Below, one piece after another: positions 29,812 to 37,235 of a stretch of 38,504 nt of DNA. The stretch lies in assembly GCA_037444775.1 (NCBI GenBank), contig JBBILU010000011.1, positions 1 through 38,504 on the forward strand, given 5' to 3'. The notes under the pieces were generated by a model. That model made no database searches. It saw only the letters and a list, made by a program, of their open reading frames with translations, and had not been told where the DNA came from. The stretch comes from JBBILU01 sp037444775 (lineage in GTDB: Bacteria > Patescibacteriota > Gracilibacteria > BD1-5 > UBA6164). A program made the position numbers and the translations under genes. The first letter of the stretch is position 1, and each line of letters starts with the position of its first letter.

Positions 29812-30966
29812 TTATCTACTATAAATATCTGTTAAATTAATCGTAGTTGAAATTTTAATTTCTGGATTTTTTCATTTAATTCATCTTTTTCTTTTTGCCG
29901 TTGCTTCTAGAGTCATTTGCAACTTAATATATGGGGAAATATTTGTGTTTGTTGTTAAATCTTTCCAAGCTAATTTTATATCTTTATTTGGATAAGCAAA
30001 TATTTTGAAATTTTTTACATTTATATAATCTGGAAAAAGTGGAATCCGATAATTATCAGAATTACTTCAAGCAACTAAATCTATATCTGAAGTAAAATCA
30101 GGATGGATATTCCAAGTATCAACTTTTCAATCAAATTTACTTCAATCAGTTATGGTTCCAGTGTGTGCTAATCAATAATCAACTCAAGTTAATTTTAGAA
30201 ATTCTATTGTTGCTATACATCAACCAGATCAAGTTGTAAAATCACAAGCAGGAGAAGTTATGCTAGGGTCATCTTTTATATTCCATCTAAATAAAGTTCT
30301 TGTTTTTTTATCTCAACTAATTAAATATAATTCTTTTACTTCATTGTTTGTTCAGGAAAAAGCTAGAGGTCAATCTCATAAATACTCATCATCATCATCT
30401 CAAATAATTTTTGTATCTCAATCTTCATCTCATAAATCATCATCATAATTTGAATTATAATCTATAAATTGCAAAGAATATTGTCAATATCTTTGAAATT
30501 TTCAAATTTGAGAATTTCAAGAATTATTTAAATTGGAATCTAAACATCACATATTAGGATTTATAGCTCCAGAAGACATATTTAAAGAGTCTCAATTTCA
30601 ACTTCTACAAAAGTAAAATCAGCTTCAATAAGTTGTACTTCAAATATTTCATCAATCTCAAATATTTCATCAATCTCAGAAATTTCCAAATCAAGTTTTT
30701 GATAAATAATGTCAACTACTTATTCATGTTCAAACAATTTGTCTATTCCAATATTCTTCATAATCAAGAGTTCATCACTTTTTTATTTCTTCAAAAAGTT
30801 TTTCAGAAAAATAAAAAGCTTCTTTTTCAATATCAGTGCTATTAATTAATTTTATTTTAGAAAAACTAACAGCAGAATATGCCTGAAATCATCAAACAAG
30901 AACTATGGAAATAATCAAAATAGAAACAATTATTTCTATTATAGAAAATCAAAATTTATTTTTCAT
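29812..30966 (-). CDS. Type IV prepilin-like protein with Gly/Asp-rich insertions (384 aa)
   Basis: The N-terminus MKNKFGFSIIEIIVSILIIS carries a prepilin peptidase site: Gly6, cleavage, methylated Phe7, Glu11 as the +5 glutamate, then a long hydrophobic helix. The remainder is a large pseudopilin body. It contains a glycine repeat GDGGNIGDGGNIG (encoded by an 18-base tandem repeat at 30643-30678) and an acidic stretch with DDDLGDEDGD and GDDDDEYLGDG that looks like a Ca2+-binding loop cluster. Pilins with Asp-rich loops are known to use Ca2+ for stability; that use here is inference. One CGG codon is present (minus strand, 30048-30046, residue 307). At 384 residues it is far longer than a major pilin, more like a tip or minor pilin. 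Confidence 0.78.
30643..30678 (-). repeat. 18-base tandem repeat in the pilin gene
   Basis: Two perfect copies of AATATTTCATCAATCTCA (30643-30660, 30661-30678) encode GDGGNI twice on the minus strand. A copy-number change would add or remove six residues without a frameshift, so the length of the Gly loop may vary between strains. Confidence 0.85.
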
Positions 30967-30967
30967 A

Positions 30968-31216
30968 TTATTTTTTGAATAAAAAGTTTAAAATATCAGC
31001 AAAAAAATTAGTAATTTTATAAAAAGTTGGTTTCTTCCAGAAATATTTTGGCCAAGTTCTAAATACGAAATCGAGAAATTCAAAAAAAGTATTTCATTTT
31101 TTGAACCTTTCTTTTTTCGAAAATAGTGAAAACAAACTTCTAAAAAAATTTAGAAATATACTATATAATAAAGCCAAAAAATCAAAGAATGTATTATTTA
31201 TTTTTTTCTTTTGCAT
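30968..31216 (-). CDS. Small basic aromatic-rich protein upstream of the pilin gene (82 aa)
   Basis: This gene is recognisable only with TGA as Gly. The protein MQKKKINNTFFDFLALLYSI continues as a hydrophobic/amphipathic helix (FLNFFRSLFSLF), a Lys-rich turn, and a second Phe/Trp-rich segment (TFFEFLDFVFRTWPKYFW). Its stop codon lies one base before the ATG of the pilin gene, a tight coupling that argues it is real. I do not recognise the family. It might be a membrane-associated accessory protein for pilus assembly. A TATAAT-like box 26 bases upstream of the ATG supports the chosen start; a longer frame reaches back to 31315 but would run through the terminator-like hairpin. Confidence 0.5.
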
Positions 31217-31241
31217 AATTTTTTTGTAAAAAATTTTTCTT

Positions 31242-31270
31242 ATTATAAGAAAAAACAAAAATAAGCAAAA
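31242..31270 (-). promoter_or_regulatory. Candidate promoter of the pilin-like operon
   Basis: Minus-strand TATAAT (31247-31242) with TTTTGC (31270-31265) 17 bases upstream. The -10 sits in a 9-bp inverted repeat TTTTTCTTA/TAAGAAAAA (31234-31242 and 31246-31254). Confidence 0.4.
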
Positions 31271-31301
31271 AAAATCTTTTGACAAAACAAAAGATTTTTT
31301 T
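31267..31301. terminator. Hairpin with T tract upstream of trpR (terminator or attenuator)
   Basis: A-rich ATCTTTTG (arm ending 31281) pairs with CAAAAGAT plus T tract (31288-31301) around ACAAAA, a stem of 14 bp. It has the form of an intrinsic terminator in both directions, yet lies between two diverging genes. It could insulate the two promoters or attenuate a longer trpR transcript. The bases TTGACA (31279-31284) in it could also be a -35 box, although spacing to the nearest -10 is poor. Confidence 0.5.
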
Positions 31302-31317
31302 AATGTACAATACATTA
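31301..31317 (+). promoter_or_regulatory. Candidate TrpR operator upstream of trpR
   Basis: TAATGTA-CAA-TACATTA is a perfect palindrome with 7-base arms, 19 bases before the trpR ATG. The half AATACATTATT is repeated directly at 31310 and 31327. Autoregulation of trpR is common, so this is a reasonable operator; no comparison set is available here. Confidence 0.45.
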
Positions 31318-31335
31318 TTTTAGTAATACATTATT

Positions 31336-31599
31336 ATGTTATTTCCAGAATCTTTAAAATTAGTTACAGATATTCTTTGGTGAATCAAGTTAAAAAACGA
31401 TTTAATGTGATCTTTAGAGGATTTACTTACTCCTTGAGAAATTGTTAATATTGCCGAAAGAATCAGTATTTTGAAAATGTTAAAAGAGTGAAAATCTCAA
31501 AGAGTAATTGCAGATGAATTATGAATTTCTATTACAACTGTTACAAGATGAAATAGAATTTTGAAATATGATTCTAGGGCAATACATAAATATATTTAA
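31336..31599 (+). CDS. trpR: Trp operon repressor family protein
   Basis: TrpR binds DNA when loaded with tryptophan and shuts off trp genes. The 87-residue protein is near the usual TrpR/YerC length and retains the family core: LLTPGEIVNIAERISILKML (31-50) followed by the helix-turn-helix EGKSQRVIADELGISITTVTRGNRILK (51-77). The S-Q-R-x-I-A-x-x-L-x-(I/V)-S-x-x-T-(V/I)-(T/S)-R-x-(S/N)-(N/R) pattern is characteristic. YerC-like relatives share it, but what follows is a set of trp genes and trpS, which supports a tryptophan role. A palindrome upstream suggests autoregulation. The frame is fully open with TGA as Gly. Confidence 0.88.
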
Positions 31600-31601
31600 C
31601 A

Positions 31602-31793
31602 CAATGAAATTGGTTTAAAGATAAGTTAAAAGATAAAATTATTTTTGCTTTTTCTTGAATAAACTCCGAAGAAGAACAAAAATCATATATTTGAAAGTTT
31701 AATTGAATATTTATTTGAAGTTATGTTATTAAAAATATGTTGAATAAGGGGGAAAATAAATGATTATTCTTGAATAGATTTACTTTGATTTAA
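31602..31793 (+). pseudogene. trpC: 3' remnant of indole-3-glycerol-phosphate synthase gene
   Basis: The frame 31602-31793 has no start codon upstream of its conserved part. It reads DKIIFAFSGINSEEEQKSYI then GKFNGIFIGSYVIKN. This matches the last strands of the TrpC barrel: the E-S-G-I loop that binds phosphate, then a helix, then F-L-(V/I)-G-x-S-(L/I)-M. The other three quarters of the gene are missing between it and trpR, whose stop lies 3 bases upstream. The tail overlaps the start of trpF, the overlap expected in an intact trpCF pair. I read it as a deletion remnant that joined trpR to the end of trpC. Confidence 0.75.
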
Positions 31794-32412
31794 TTTTATA
31801 GAAAGTTCTAAAAGAAAAGTTTTATTAGAAAAAGCTAAACAAATAATTACTCCAGCAAATGTTTTGAGAGTTGGAATTTTTTGAATTCCTTACCCTAATC
31901 CTCTCCCAAAAATAGAGGAGATAAACCAATTAACTTGGAAAAATTTAACTAAATCAGATTTAGCTGATTTCATTTTGATTGCTAAAGATGCTAACATAAA
32001 TGCTTTACAAATTCATTGAAAATGTGATTTTTCTTACTTGAAAATGTTTTGATTTTTTGTTATTTCTTCAATTTCTATTTCTGATTTACAAAACTTTGAA
32101 ATTGATGAAAATGTAGATTTTTACATAATTGACTGACAAAATCCTTGAAGTTGAGAAGATTTTTCTTTAGAGATGTTTTTCTGAAATATCTGACAAAATA
32201 GTAAGGTATTTGGAAAAAACATCTCTCCATTTAATAAAATTCAAAAACCTTTCTTAATTGCAGGTTGAATAAAAGCTTCAAATATTTTAGAAAAAATAAA
32301 GTTTTTTGAACAATTTGAAAATTTTTCTTGATTTGATATTGCAAGTTGAGTTGAAACCTGAGGCAATATTGATGAAGAAAAAATCAAAGAAATTTTAAAA
32401 ATAATAAATTAA
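31723..32412 (+). CDS. trpF: Phosphoribosylanthranilate isomerase (with in-frame repeat insertion)
   Basis: TrpF performs the Amadori step of tryptophan synthesis. The 229-residue product opens LLKICGIRGK (the K-(I/V)-C-G-(I/L/M) motif with catalytic Cys6), then DLLGFNFIESSKRKV (family G-F-x-F-x-x-x-S-x-R), LRVGIF, ALQIHG (family V-Q-L-H-G), FYIIDG (catalytic Asp), PFLIAGGI and FDIASGVETGGNIDEEKI. All key residues are present, so it may still be active, although trpC and trpA beside it are broken. Residues about 56-75 (IPYPNPLPKIEE and following) are extra compared with the family and are encoded by a palindromic repeat (31889-31924). The start ATG overlaps the trpC remnant. Confidence 0.85.
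31889..31924. repeat. Palindromic interspersed repeat, copy 4, inserted in frame in trpF
   Basis: TAATCCTCTCCCAAAAATAG followed by AGGAGATA folds as ATC(C)TCTCC/GGAGAT and its complement ends GGAGAGGATTAGGGTAAGG, almost the same as copy 1's GGAGAGGGTTAGGGTGATG. It lies entirely within the coding frame of trpF and adds residues absent from other TrpF proteins. Confidence 0.65.
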
Positions 32413-32415
32413 AAA

Positions 32416-32509
32416 ATGTAAAATAAACCGTTTGCGATTCTAAAGAAAAAATGAAATAAATGAAATAATTATTTAGAATATTTTTCTAAAAAAGATTATG
32501 AAAATCTAG
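32416..32509 (+). pseudogene. Unrecognised gene fragment between trpF and the trpA remnant
   Basis: An ATG (32416) is followed at once by TAA, then by a frame reading NKPFAILKKKGNKGNNYLEYF and SKKDYENLVQNIVE before the trpA frame takes over. It has normal codon usage for this genome (TGA as Gly) but matches nothing I can name; it could be the 5' part of a broken trp gene. The frame shifts relative to trpA near 32510. Confidence 0.35.
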
Positions 32510-32701
32510 TTCAAAATATTGTTGAAAGTGAAATTTGAAAATTATATTTTAAAATTAAAAAAATATTTTCCAAAAGTTGAAATTTGAGTTTGATTTTGAA
32601 TAAAAACTCGTGAAGATATTCAAAAAGTTTGTAAAATCTCAGATTTTGCTATAATTGGAAGTGAGTTGATAAAACAACATAATTTATTTTGAATAAATTA
32701 A
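32510..32701 (+). pseudogene. trpA: 3' remnant of tryptophan synthase alpha-subunit gene
   Basis: The frame has no start codon and is open from a TAG at 32507. It reads FENYILKLKKYFPKVEIGVG, then FGIKTREDIQKVCKISDFAI, then IGSELIKQ. TrpA ends with just this order: Y-(I/V)-x-x-(V/L)-(K/R)-x-x-x-x-x-P-(V/I)-x-V-G-F-G-(I/V), a helix with (P/R)-E-x-(V/I), and (D)-(G/F)-(V/A)-I-(V/I)-G-S-(A/E)-(L/I)-(V/I). Only this last quarter is present. No trpB is seen between trpF and trpA, so it was lost with the rest. Confidence 0.75.
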
Positions 32702-32744
32702 CTAGAATTATTTTTGAAAAATATTAAAAATTAATAAAAGAATT

Positions 32745-33719
32745 ATGAAAAAAAGATTGTTAACTGGTGTAAAACCTACATGAAATTGAATGCATTTATG
32801 AAATTATTTTTGAATGTATAAGCCTTTTATAGAGCTTTCAAAAAATTATGAATCTTTTTTATTTCTCCCAGATTTCCATTCTCTTACTTCTGTTCACGAA
32901 GCTGAAATAATGAGAAGAAATAAAAAAAGATTGATGATTGAATTGTTTTCCCTGCTCCCAGAAGAGTCAGAAGTTATTATTTTTGAACAATCAAAATGAA
33001 GAGATATAAATAATTTGACTCGGATTTTGAACTCAGTAACACCTTATTCTTTGATGTTGAGAGCTCATGCTTTTAAAGATTCTGTAAATAAAAATTGTGA
33101 AATTAATATGGCAACTTTTAATTATCCAATTTTGATGACATCAGATATTATTGCTTATGATGCTGACTTGGTTCCAGTTTGAAAAGATCAACAACAACAT
33201 ATTGAATTTGCTCGTGATATTGCTGAAAATTTTAATAAAACTTACAATACAGATTTTTTTAAACTTCCAGAATGATTAATTAGTGAAGAAGTTGGAACAA
33301 TTCCTTGAATTGATGGAAGAAAAATGAGTAAAAGTTATAATAATTATATTGGAATTTTTGATGATGAAAAAACTTTGAAAAAACAAATAATGTCTATTGT
33401 AACAGATAATACTCCTCTTGAAATTCCTAAAAATCCAGACACTTGTAATGTTTTTGCACTTATAAAATTTTTTGCAACTAAAGAAAAATTAGAAGAAATA
33501 AGAGCAAAATATTTAGCTTGAAATTATGGATATTGACATGCCAAACTTGAACTTTTGGATTTAATTTTGAAATATTTCAAAGATGCAAGAGAAAAATACA
33601 AAAAATATGAACAAAATTTTGATTTGGTTTTAAAAAGAATTCAGAAATGAAATCAAATTGCAAATGGAATTGTTACAAAAAAATATGAAGAAATTGTGAG
33701 ACTAGTTGGACTGGATTAA
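32745..33719 (+). CDS. trpS: Tryptophanyl-tRNA synthetase
   Basis: It charges tRNA-Trp. The 324-residue protein is complete: GVKPTGNGMHLGNYFG with the HIGH-equivalent HLGN (17-20), FLFLPDFHSLT, the dimer/substrate segment NNLT-x-ILNSVTPYSLMLR, ILMTSDIIAYDADLVPVGKDQQQHIEFARDIAENFN (the D-x-x-P-V-G-x-D-Q-x-Q-H motif), and KMSKS (193-197). Residue 93 in the conserved (G/A)W-x-(L/M)-N motif is encoded by CGG (33021-33023), strong evidence for CGG=Trp. This enzyme, or a second one, would have to charge the CGG-reading tRNA. It is the only gene after the decaying trp genes, so trpR may now mainly control trpS. Confidence 0.97.
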
Positions 33720-33736
33720 AAAAATACAATATTACA

Positions 33737-33775
33737 AATCCCATTATAATCACCTTTGATAAAAGGGATTAGCAC
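33737..33775. repeat. Palindromic interspersed repeat, copy 5
   Basis: AATCCC (33737-33742) and AATCACCTTT (33748-33757) face AAAAGGGATT (33761-33770) followed by AGCAC. It resembles copy 2's AATCTCCTTT...AAAGGGGATTAG with small changes. It fills the gap between trpS and tmk. Confidence 0.55.
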
Positions 33776-33795
33776 ATAAATTTAACAAATCTTTT

Positions 33796-34452
33796 ATGTT
33801 TATAGTTATTGATTGAATTGATTGAGCTGGTAAAAGCACACAATTAGAATTATTGAAAAATTATTTAGAAAATCTTTGAAAAACAGTAAAAAAAATCACT
33901 TATCCAAATTATGAAAGTGATTCTTGTTTTTTTGTAAAAAAGTATCTAAATTGAGGATATTGAAATTCACTTTGAGCCAAAGAAGCAAGTTTATTTTTTG
34001 CTCTTGATAGATTTGATTCTAAAAAAAGTTTGTTGGAAGATTTGCAAAATTATGATTATGTGATTTCAGATCGTTATGTTAGTGCAAATATGATTCATCA
34101 ATGATGAAAAATTTTGGATAGAGAAAAAAGAAAAGAATTTTTGAATTGGATCTATGATCTAGAATATAATATTTTGTCTTTACCAAAACCAGATTTGACT
34201 ATTTTTTTAAATATTTCAGTCGAATTATCAAGAAAATTAATTTCAAGCAGAGAAAGTAAAAATTATATAAAATCTTCTTCACAGAAAGATATTCATGAAG
34301 AAGATTTAGAACATTTACAAAATGCTAAAAATGCAGTAGAAGAAGTTGTGAAAATGCAAGAAAATTTTAGAAAAATAGAGTGTGAAAAAGATTGAAAAAT
34401 TTTAACAAGAGAAGAAATTTTAGAAAAAATTATTGGGGAAATATTTTTTTAA
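33796..34452 (+). CDS. tmk: Thymidylate kinase
   Basis: It phosphorylates dTMP to dTDP. The 218-residue protein begins MFIVIDGIDGAGKSTQ, a P-loop in which two of four glycines are TGA. KITYPNYESD follows (the F/Y-P-x-Y/R-x element contacting dTMP), then ALDRF (D-R motif), VISDRYVSANMIHQGGK (D-R-(Y)-(x)-x-S-x-x-(A/M)-(Y/I)-Q-G), PKPDLTIFLNISVEL and a lid-like segment SRESKNYIKSSSQKDIHEED. CGT in SDRY reads Arg normally, which shows that only CGG is changed. thyA and a MazG-like gene follow, forming a thymidylate set. A strong terminator at 34471-34504 separates it from them. Confidence 0.95.
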
Positions 34453-34470
34453 CAAGATTTTGACAATATA

Positions 34471-34504
34471 AAAAAAAACTTCTTTTATTACAGAAGTTTT
34501 TTTT
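34471..34504 (+). terminator. Intrinsic terminator after tmk
   Basis: AAAAAAAACTTCT (34471-34483), loop TTTATTAC, AGAAGTTTTTTTT (34492-34504). The stem is 13 bp, mostly A-T, and ends in a T tract. Confidence 0.85.
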
Positions 34505-34539
34505 TATAATCGAACCATTATTTTTTAATTATAAAATTT

Positions 34540-35130
34540 ATGGATTTTAGAGAATATGTAAAAAAAGCAGTTAGAACAGAATCACAATTTGATGTGATTA
34601 CAAAAGAGCATAAAATAAAGGAAATAAATAATAGTTTATTTCATTCAATAATTTGAATTCAAACAGAAATATGAGAAATTTTTGAAGCTGTTTTTGTTAA
34701 ATGAAAAAATAAAGAAATTGATATTGTTAATTTGAAAGAAGAGCTTTGAGATGTTATGTGGTATGTGGCTATTTGATGCAATCAATTAGATTATTATAAT
34801 ATTAATTTTGAGCATCAATATTCTTGAAAGTATGATTTTAAAGATATTCCAGATTTCTTATATAAAATGAATGATATTTCAATTTATATGTTGGATGGAG
34901 TGAAAAAGTCTTTATTTTATGTAAAACCTTATGACTTAGAAAAGTTGAAATTACAACTTTCAGATATCTTTGATATATTAGTTTGACTTGTAAATTTTAT
35001 TTGAGGAGATTTAGAAAAAATTTGTGAGATAAATATAGAAAAGCTTATGGCTAGATATCCAGAAAAATTTACAACTGAAAAAGCTGTAAATAGAGATTTA
35101 AAAACAGAAAGACATATTTTAGAAAGTTAA
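34540..35130 (+). CDS. MazG-like nucleotide pyrophosphohydrolase (196 aa)
   Basis: All-alpha NTP pyrophosphohydrolases hydrolyse (d)NTPs to NMP and pyrophosphate. The metal site is clear: QTEIGEIFEA with E43-x-x-E46 and KEELGDVMWY with E68-x-x-D71, spaced as in MazG/dUTPase-like families. A second helical part (about residues 90-160) may complete a dimer-like bundle. The C-terminal segment EINIEKLMARYPEKFTTEKAVNRD is typical of phage/bacterial MazG-like proteins, including dCTP- and dUTP-handling members. Its place directly before thyA (12 bases) suggests supply of dUMP or removal of dUTP. The substrate is inferred from context only. Confidence 0.82.
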
Positions 35131-35142
35131 TAATTTATATTT

Positions 35143-36075
35143 ATGAAACAATATTTAGAAATTTTTCAAAATATTCTTGATAATTGAATTGATGTAATTG
35201 ATAGAACTTGAGTTTGAACAAGGAGTATTTTTTGAGTTCAGACTAAATATGATTTAAGAGAAGGTTTTCCATTAGTAACAACTAAAAAAATTTTTTTAAA
35301 ATGAATTATTGTGGAGCTAATTTGGCTTTTGAGATGAGAAACTAATATAAAATATTTGGTTGATAGAGATGTGAAAATTTGGGATGAATGGCCATTTCAA
35401 AATTGGCTAGAAAATTCTTGAGAAAAAAATCCAAAAGATTTTCCAAAATATTCACAAGATTGGCTGGAATTAAAAAAAGAATTTATAGAGAAAATAAAAA
35501 CTCTTTCAATAACAGATGATTTTGTAAAAAAATGGGGAGATTTATGACCAGTTTATTGATTCCAATGGAGAAATTTTAATGGTCAGTGAGTAGATCAAAT
35601 AGCTCATGCAATTTCTGAAATAAAAAATAATCCAACAAGCAGAAGAATTATAGTTTCAGCTTGGAATCCTATTCAAATCAAAGATATGCTATTACCTCCT
35701 TGTCACTCTTTTTTTCAATTTTATGTAGATACAACAAATAAAGTTATACATTTACAACTATATCAAAGAAGTGCAGATACTTTTTTGGGAGTTCCTTTTA
35801 ATATAGCTTCATATTCAGCTCTTTTGTTCTTGATTTCAAAAATTACTGGATTTACTCCTTGAATTTTTACTCATACTTTGTGAGATGCTCATATTTACAA
35901 AAATCATTTTGATCAAGTAAAAGAGCAGCTATCAAGAGAACCTAAAAAACTTCCAGAATTAAAGTTAAAAAAAGAAGTTTTTACTTTGGAAGACTTAGAA
36001 CAGCTAGAATGGGAAGATTTTGAACTAATTTGATATGAAAGTCATCCAAGAATAATAGCTCCAGTAGCAGTTTAG
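35143..36075 (+). CDS. thyA: Thymidylate synthase
   Basis: It methylates dUMP to dTMP with methylene-tetrahydrofolate. The 310-residue protein retains the whole family plan: RTGVGTRSIFG, DLREGFPLVTTKK, ELIWLLRGETN, WGDLGPVYGFQWRNF, TSRRIIVSAWNP, LPPCHSFFQFYV with catalytic Cys187, LQLYQRSADTFLGVPFNIASYSALL, GDAHIYKNHFDQVKEQLSREP. All substrate-binding Arg and Asn residues seen in the family are present. It is one of the few genes in the window that ends in TAG. It needs folate supply from elsewhere. Confidence 0.97.
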
Positions 36076-36094
36076 TTTTTTAAAAAAAATAATT

Positions 36095-37225
36095 ATGATT
36101 CAAAGTTCAGCACAATTTTTAAGGAATATTGCAGATTTTAATGGTTCTTGAGCCAAAAAGTCAAAAAAAGGGGGGGTAGAGATAATAATTATTTCTCATA
36201 TATTACCTGATAAATTAGATTTTATAAATGTTTTATCTGAGTATTTCAGAATAGCTTATGTAATACCAAAACCAAATTCAATAGATAAAAATACTTATGC
36301 TAAAATTAATGAAAACTATAATATTTTAAATATTACAAGAGAGGATATTTATAATCAAAAAGAATATATTCTTGAAAAATGTAAAAATATTAAATGAGAT
36401 ATTTTAATCGTAGATATTTGATGATATTTTGCAAAAGTATCAGATTTTCTTTATCAGGAACTTTGAGAAAAGATTATATGAATTGTTGAAGATACTGAAA
36501 ACTGACATCAAAAATATGAAAAGATGAAAAAATCAAATTTGCCAATAATTTCTGTTGCTAGAAGTATTTTAAAAGAACCAGAAGACTTACTTGTATGACA
36601 ATCAATAGTTTTTTCTACAGATTATGTTTTAAGAGAGAATAATGTTTTATTAAATAATAAAGTAGTTGCAATCATTTGATTTTGAAAAATTTGAAAGAGT
36701 ATTGCTAGAGAACTTCATTGAAAACATTTACAGTTTTTTGTATATGATATTGATCCATTGAAATTATTAGAAGCTTTCTCTTATGGCTATAAAATAATTA
36801 AAGAAAGAACAGATTTACAAAAGGCAGATTTAATCTTTTGTGCAACTTGAAATTTTTCTTTTTCTTGAGATGAATTTTATAATCTTAAAAAGGGGGTTAT
36901 TTTATCTTCAGTTACATCTTCAGATGATGAGCTAGATATTAATTTTTTAAATGATAGCTATTCTAAAAAATATATTTAAGAATATATAGATGAGTATTAT
37001 AACACAGATAAGAGTATTTATTTACTAAACAAATGAAATGCCATTAATTTTATTAATAATGCAGTAGTGGGTAATTTTATATACTTAGTTCAATGAGAAA
37101 TTATTCATTCATTATTCTCATTATTGAAAAAAAGTTATTGTTCAAATAAAATAGATATTATTGAAAACTGAAATATAGAAAAAAAATATATTGTTGACTT
37201 ATGGTTAAAACATTTTACTTATTAA
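36095..37225 (+). pseudogene. S-adenosylhomocysteinase-like gene interrupted by an in-frame TAA
   Basis: The frame opens at 36095, is stopped by TAA at 36977-36979 (294 residues), and then continues in the same frame, with homology, to a TAA at 37223-37225. The first part has the S-adenosylhomocysteine hydrolase layout: IIIISHILP, ILIVDIGGYFA, GIVEDTENGHQKY (family V-E-(E/D)-T-x-x-G), and the NAD fold VVAIIGFGKIGKSIARELHG followed by VYDIDPLKLLEA and FCATGNFSF. The part after the stop (SIYLLNKGNAINFINNAVVG) matches the family's L-L-x-x-G-x-x-(V/I)-N-(L/F) end. So a whole gene has one nonsense codon or an assembly error. It also has A7 G7 (36163-36176), a tract prone to slippage. A true homocysteine role is uncertain because early catalytic residues are divergent. 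Confidence 0.65.
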
Positions 37226-37235
37226 TTTTATACTT

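Noticed and set aside
30643..30678. CRISPR-like repeat
   Set aside because: There are only two adjacent copies with no spacers, inside a coding frame, and they encode GDGGNI repeats. No cas gene is in the window.
31217..31315. Longer N-terminus for the small gene upstream of the pilin gene
   Set aside because: It would translate through the terminator-like hairpin and the promoter-like TATAAT. The ATG at 31216 fits that promoter better.
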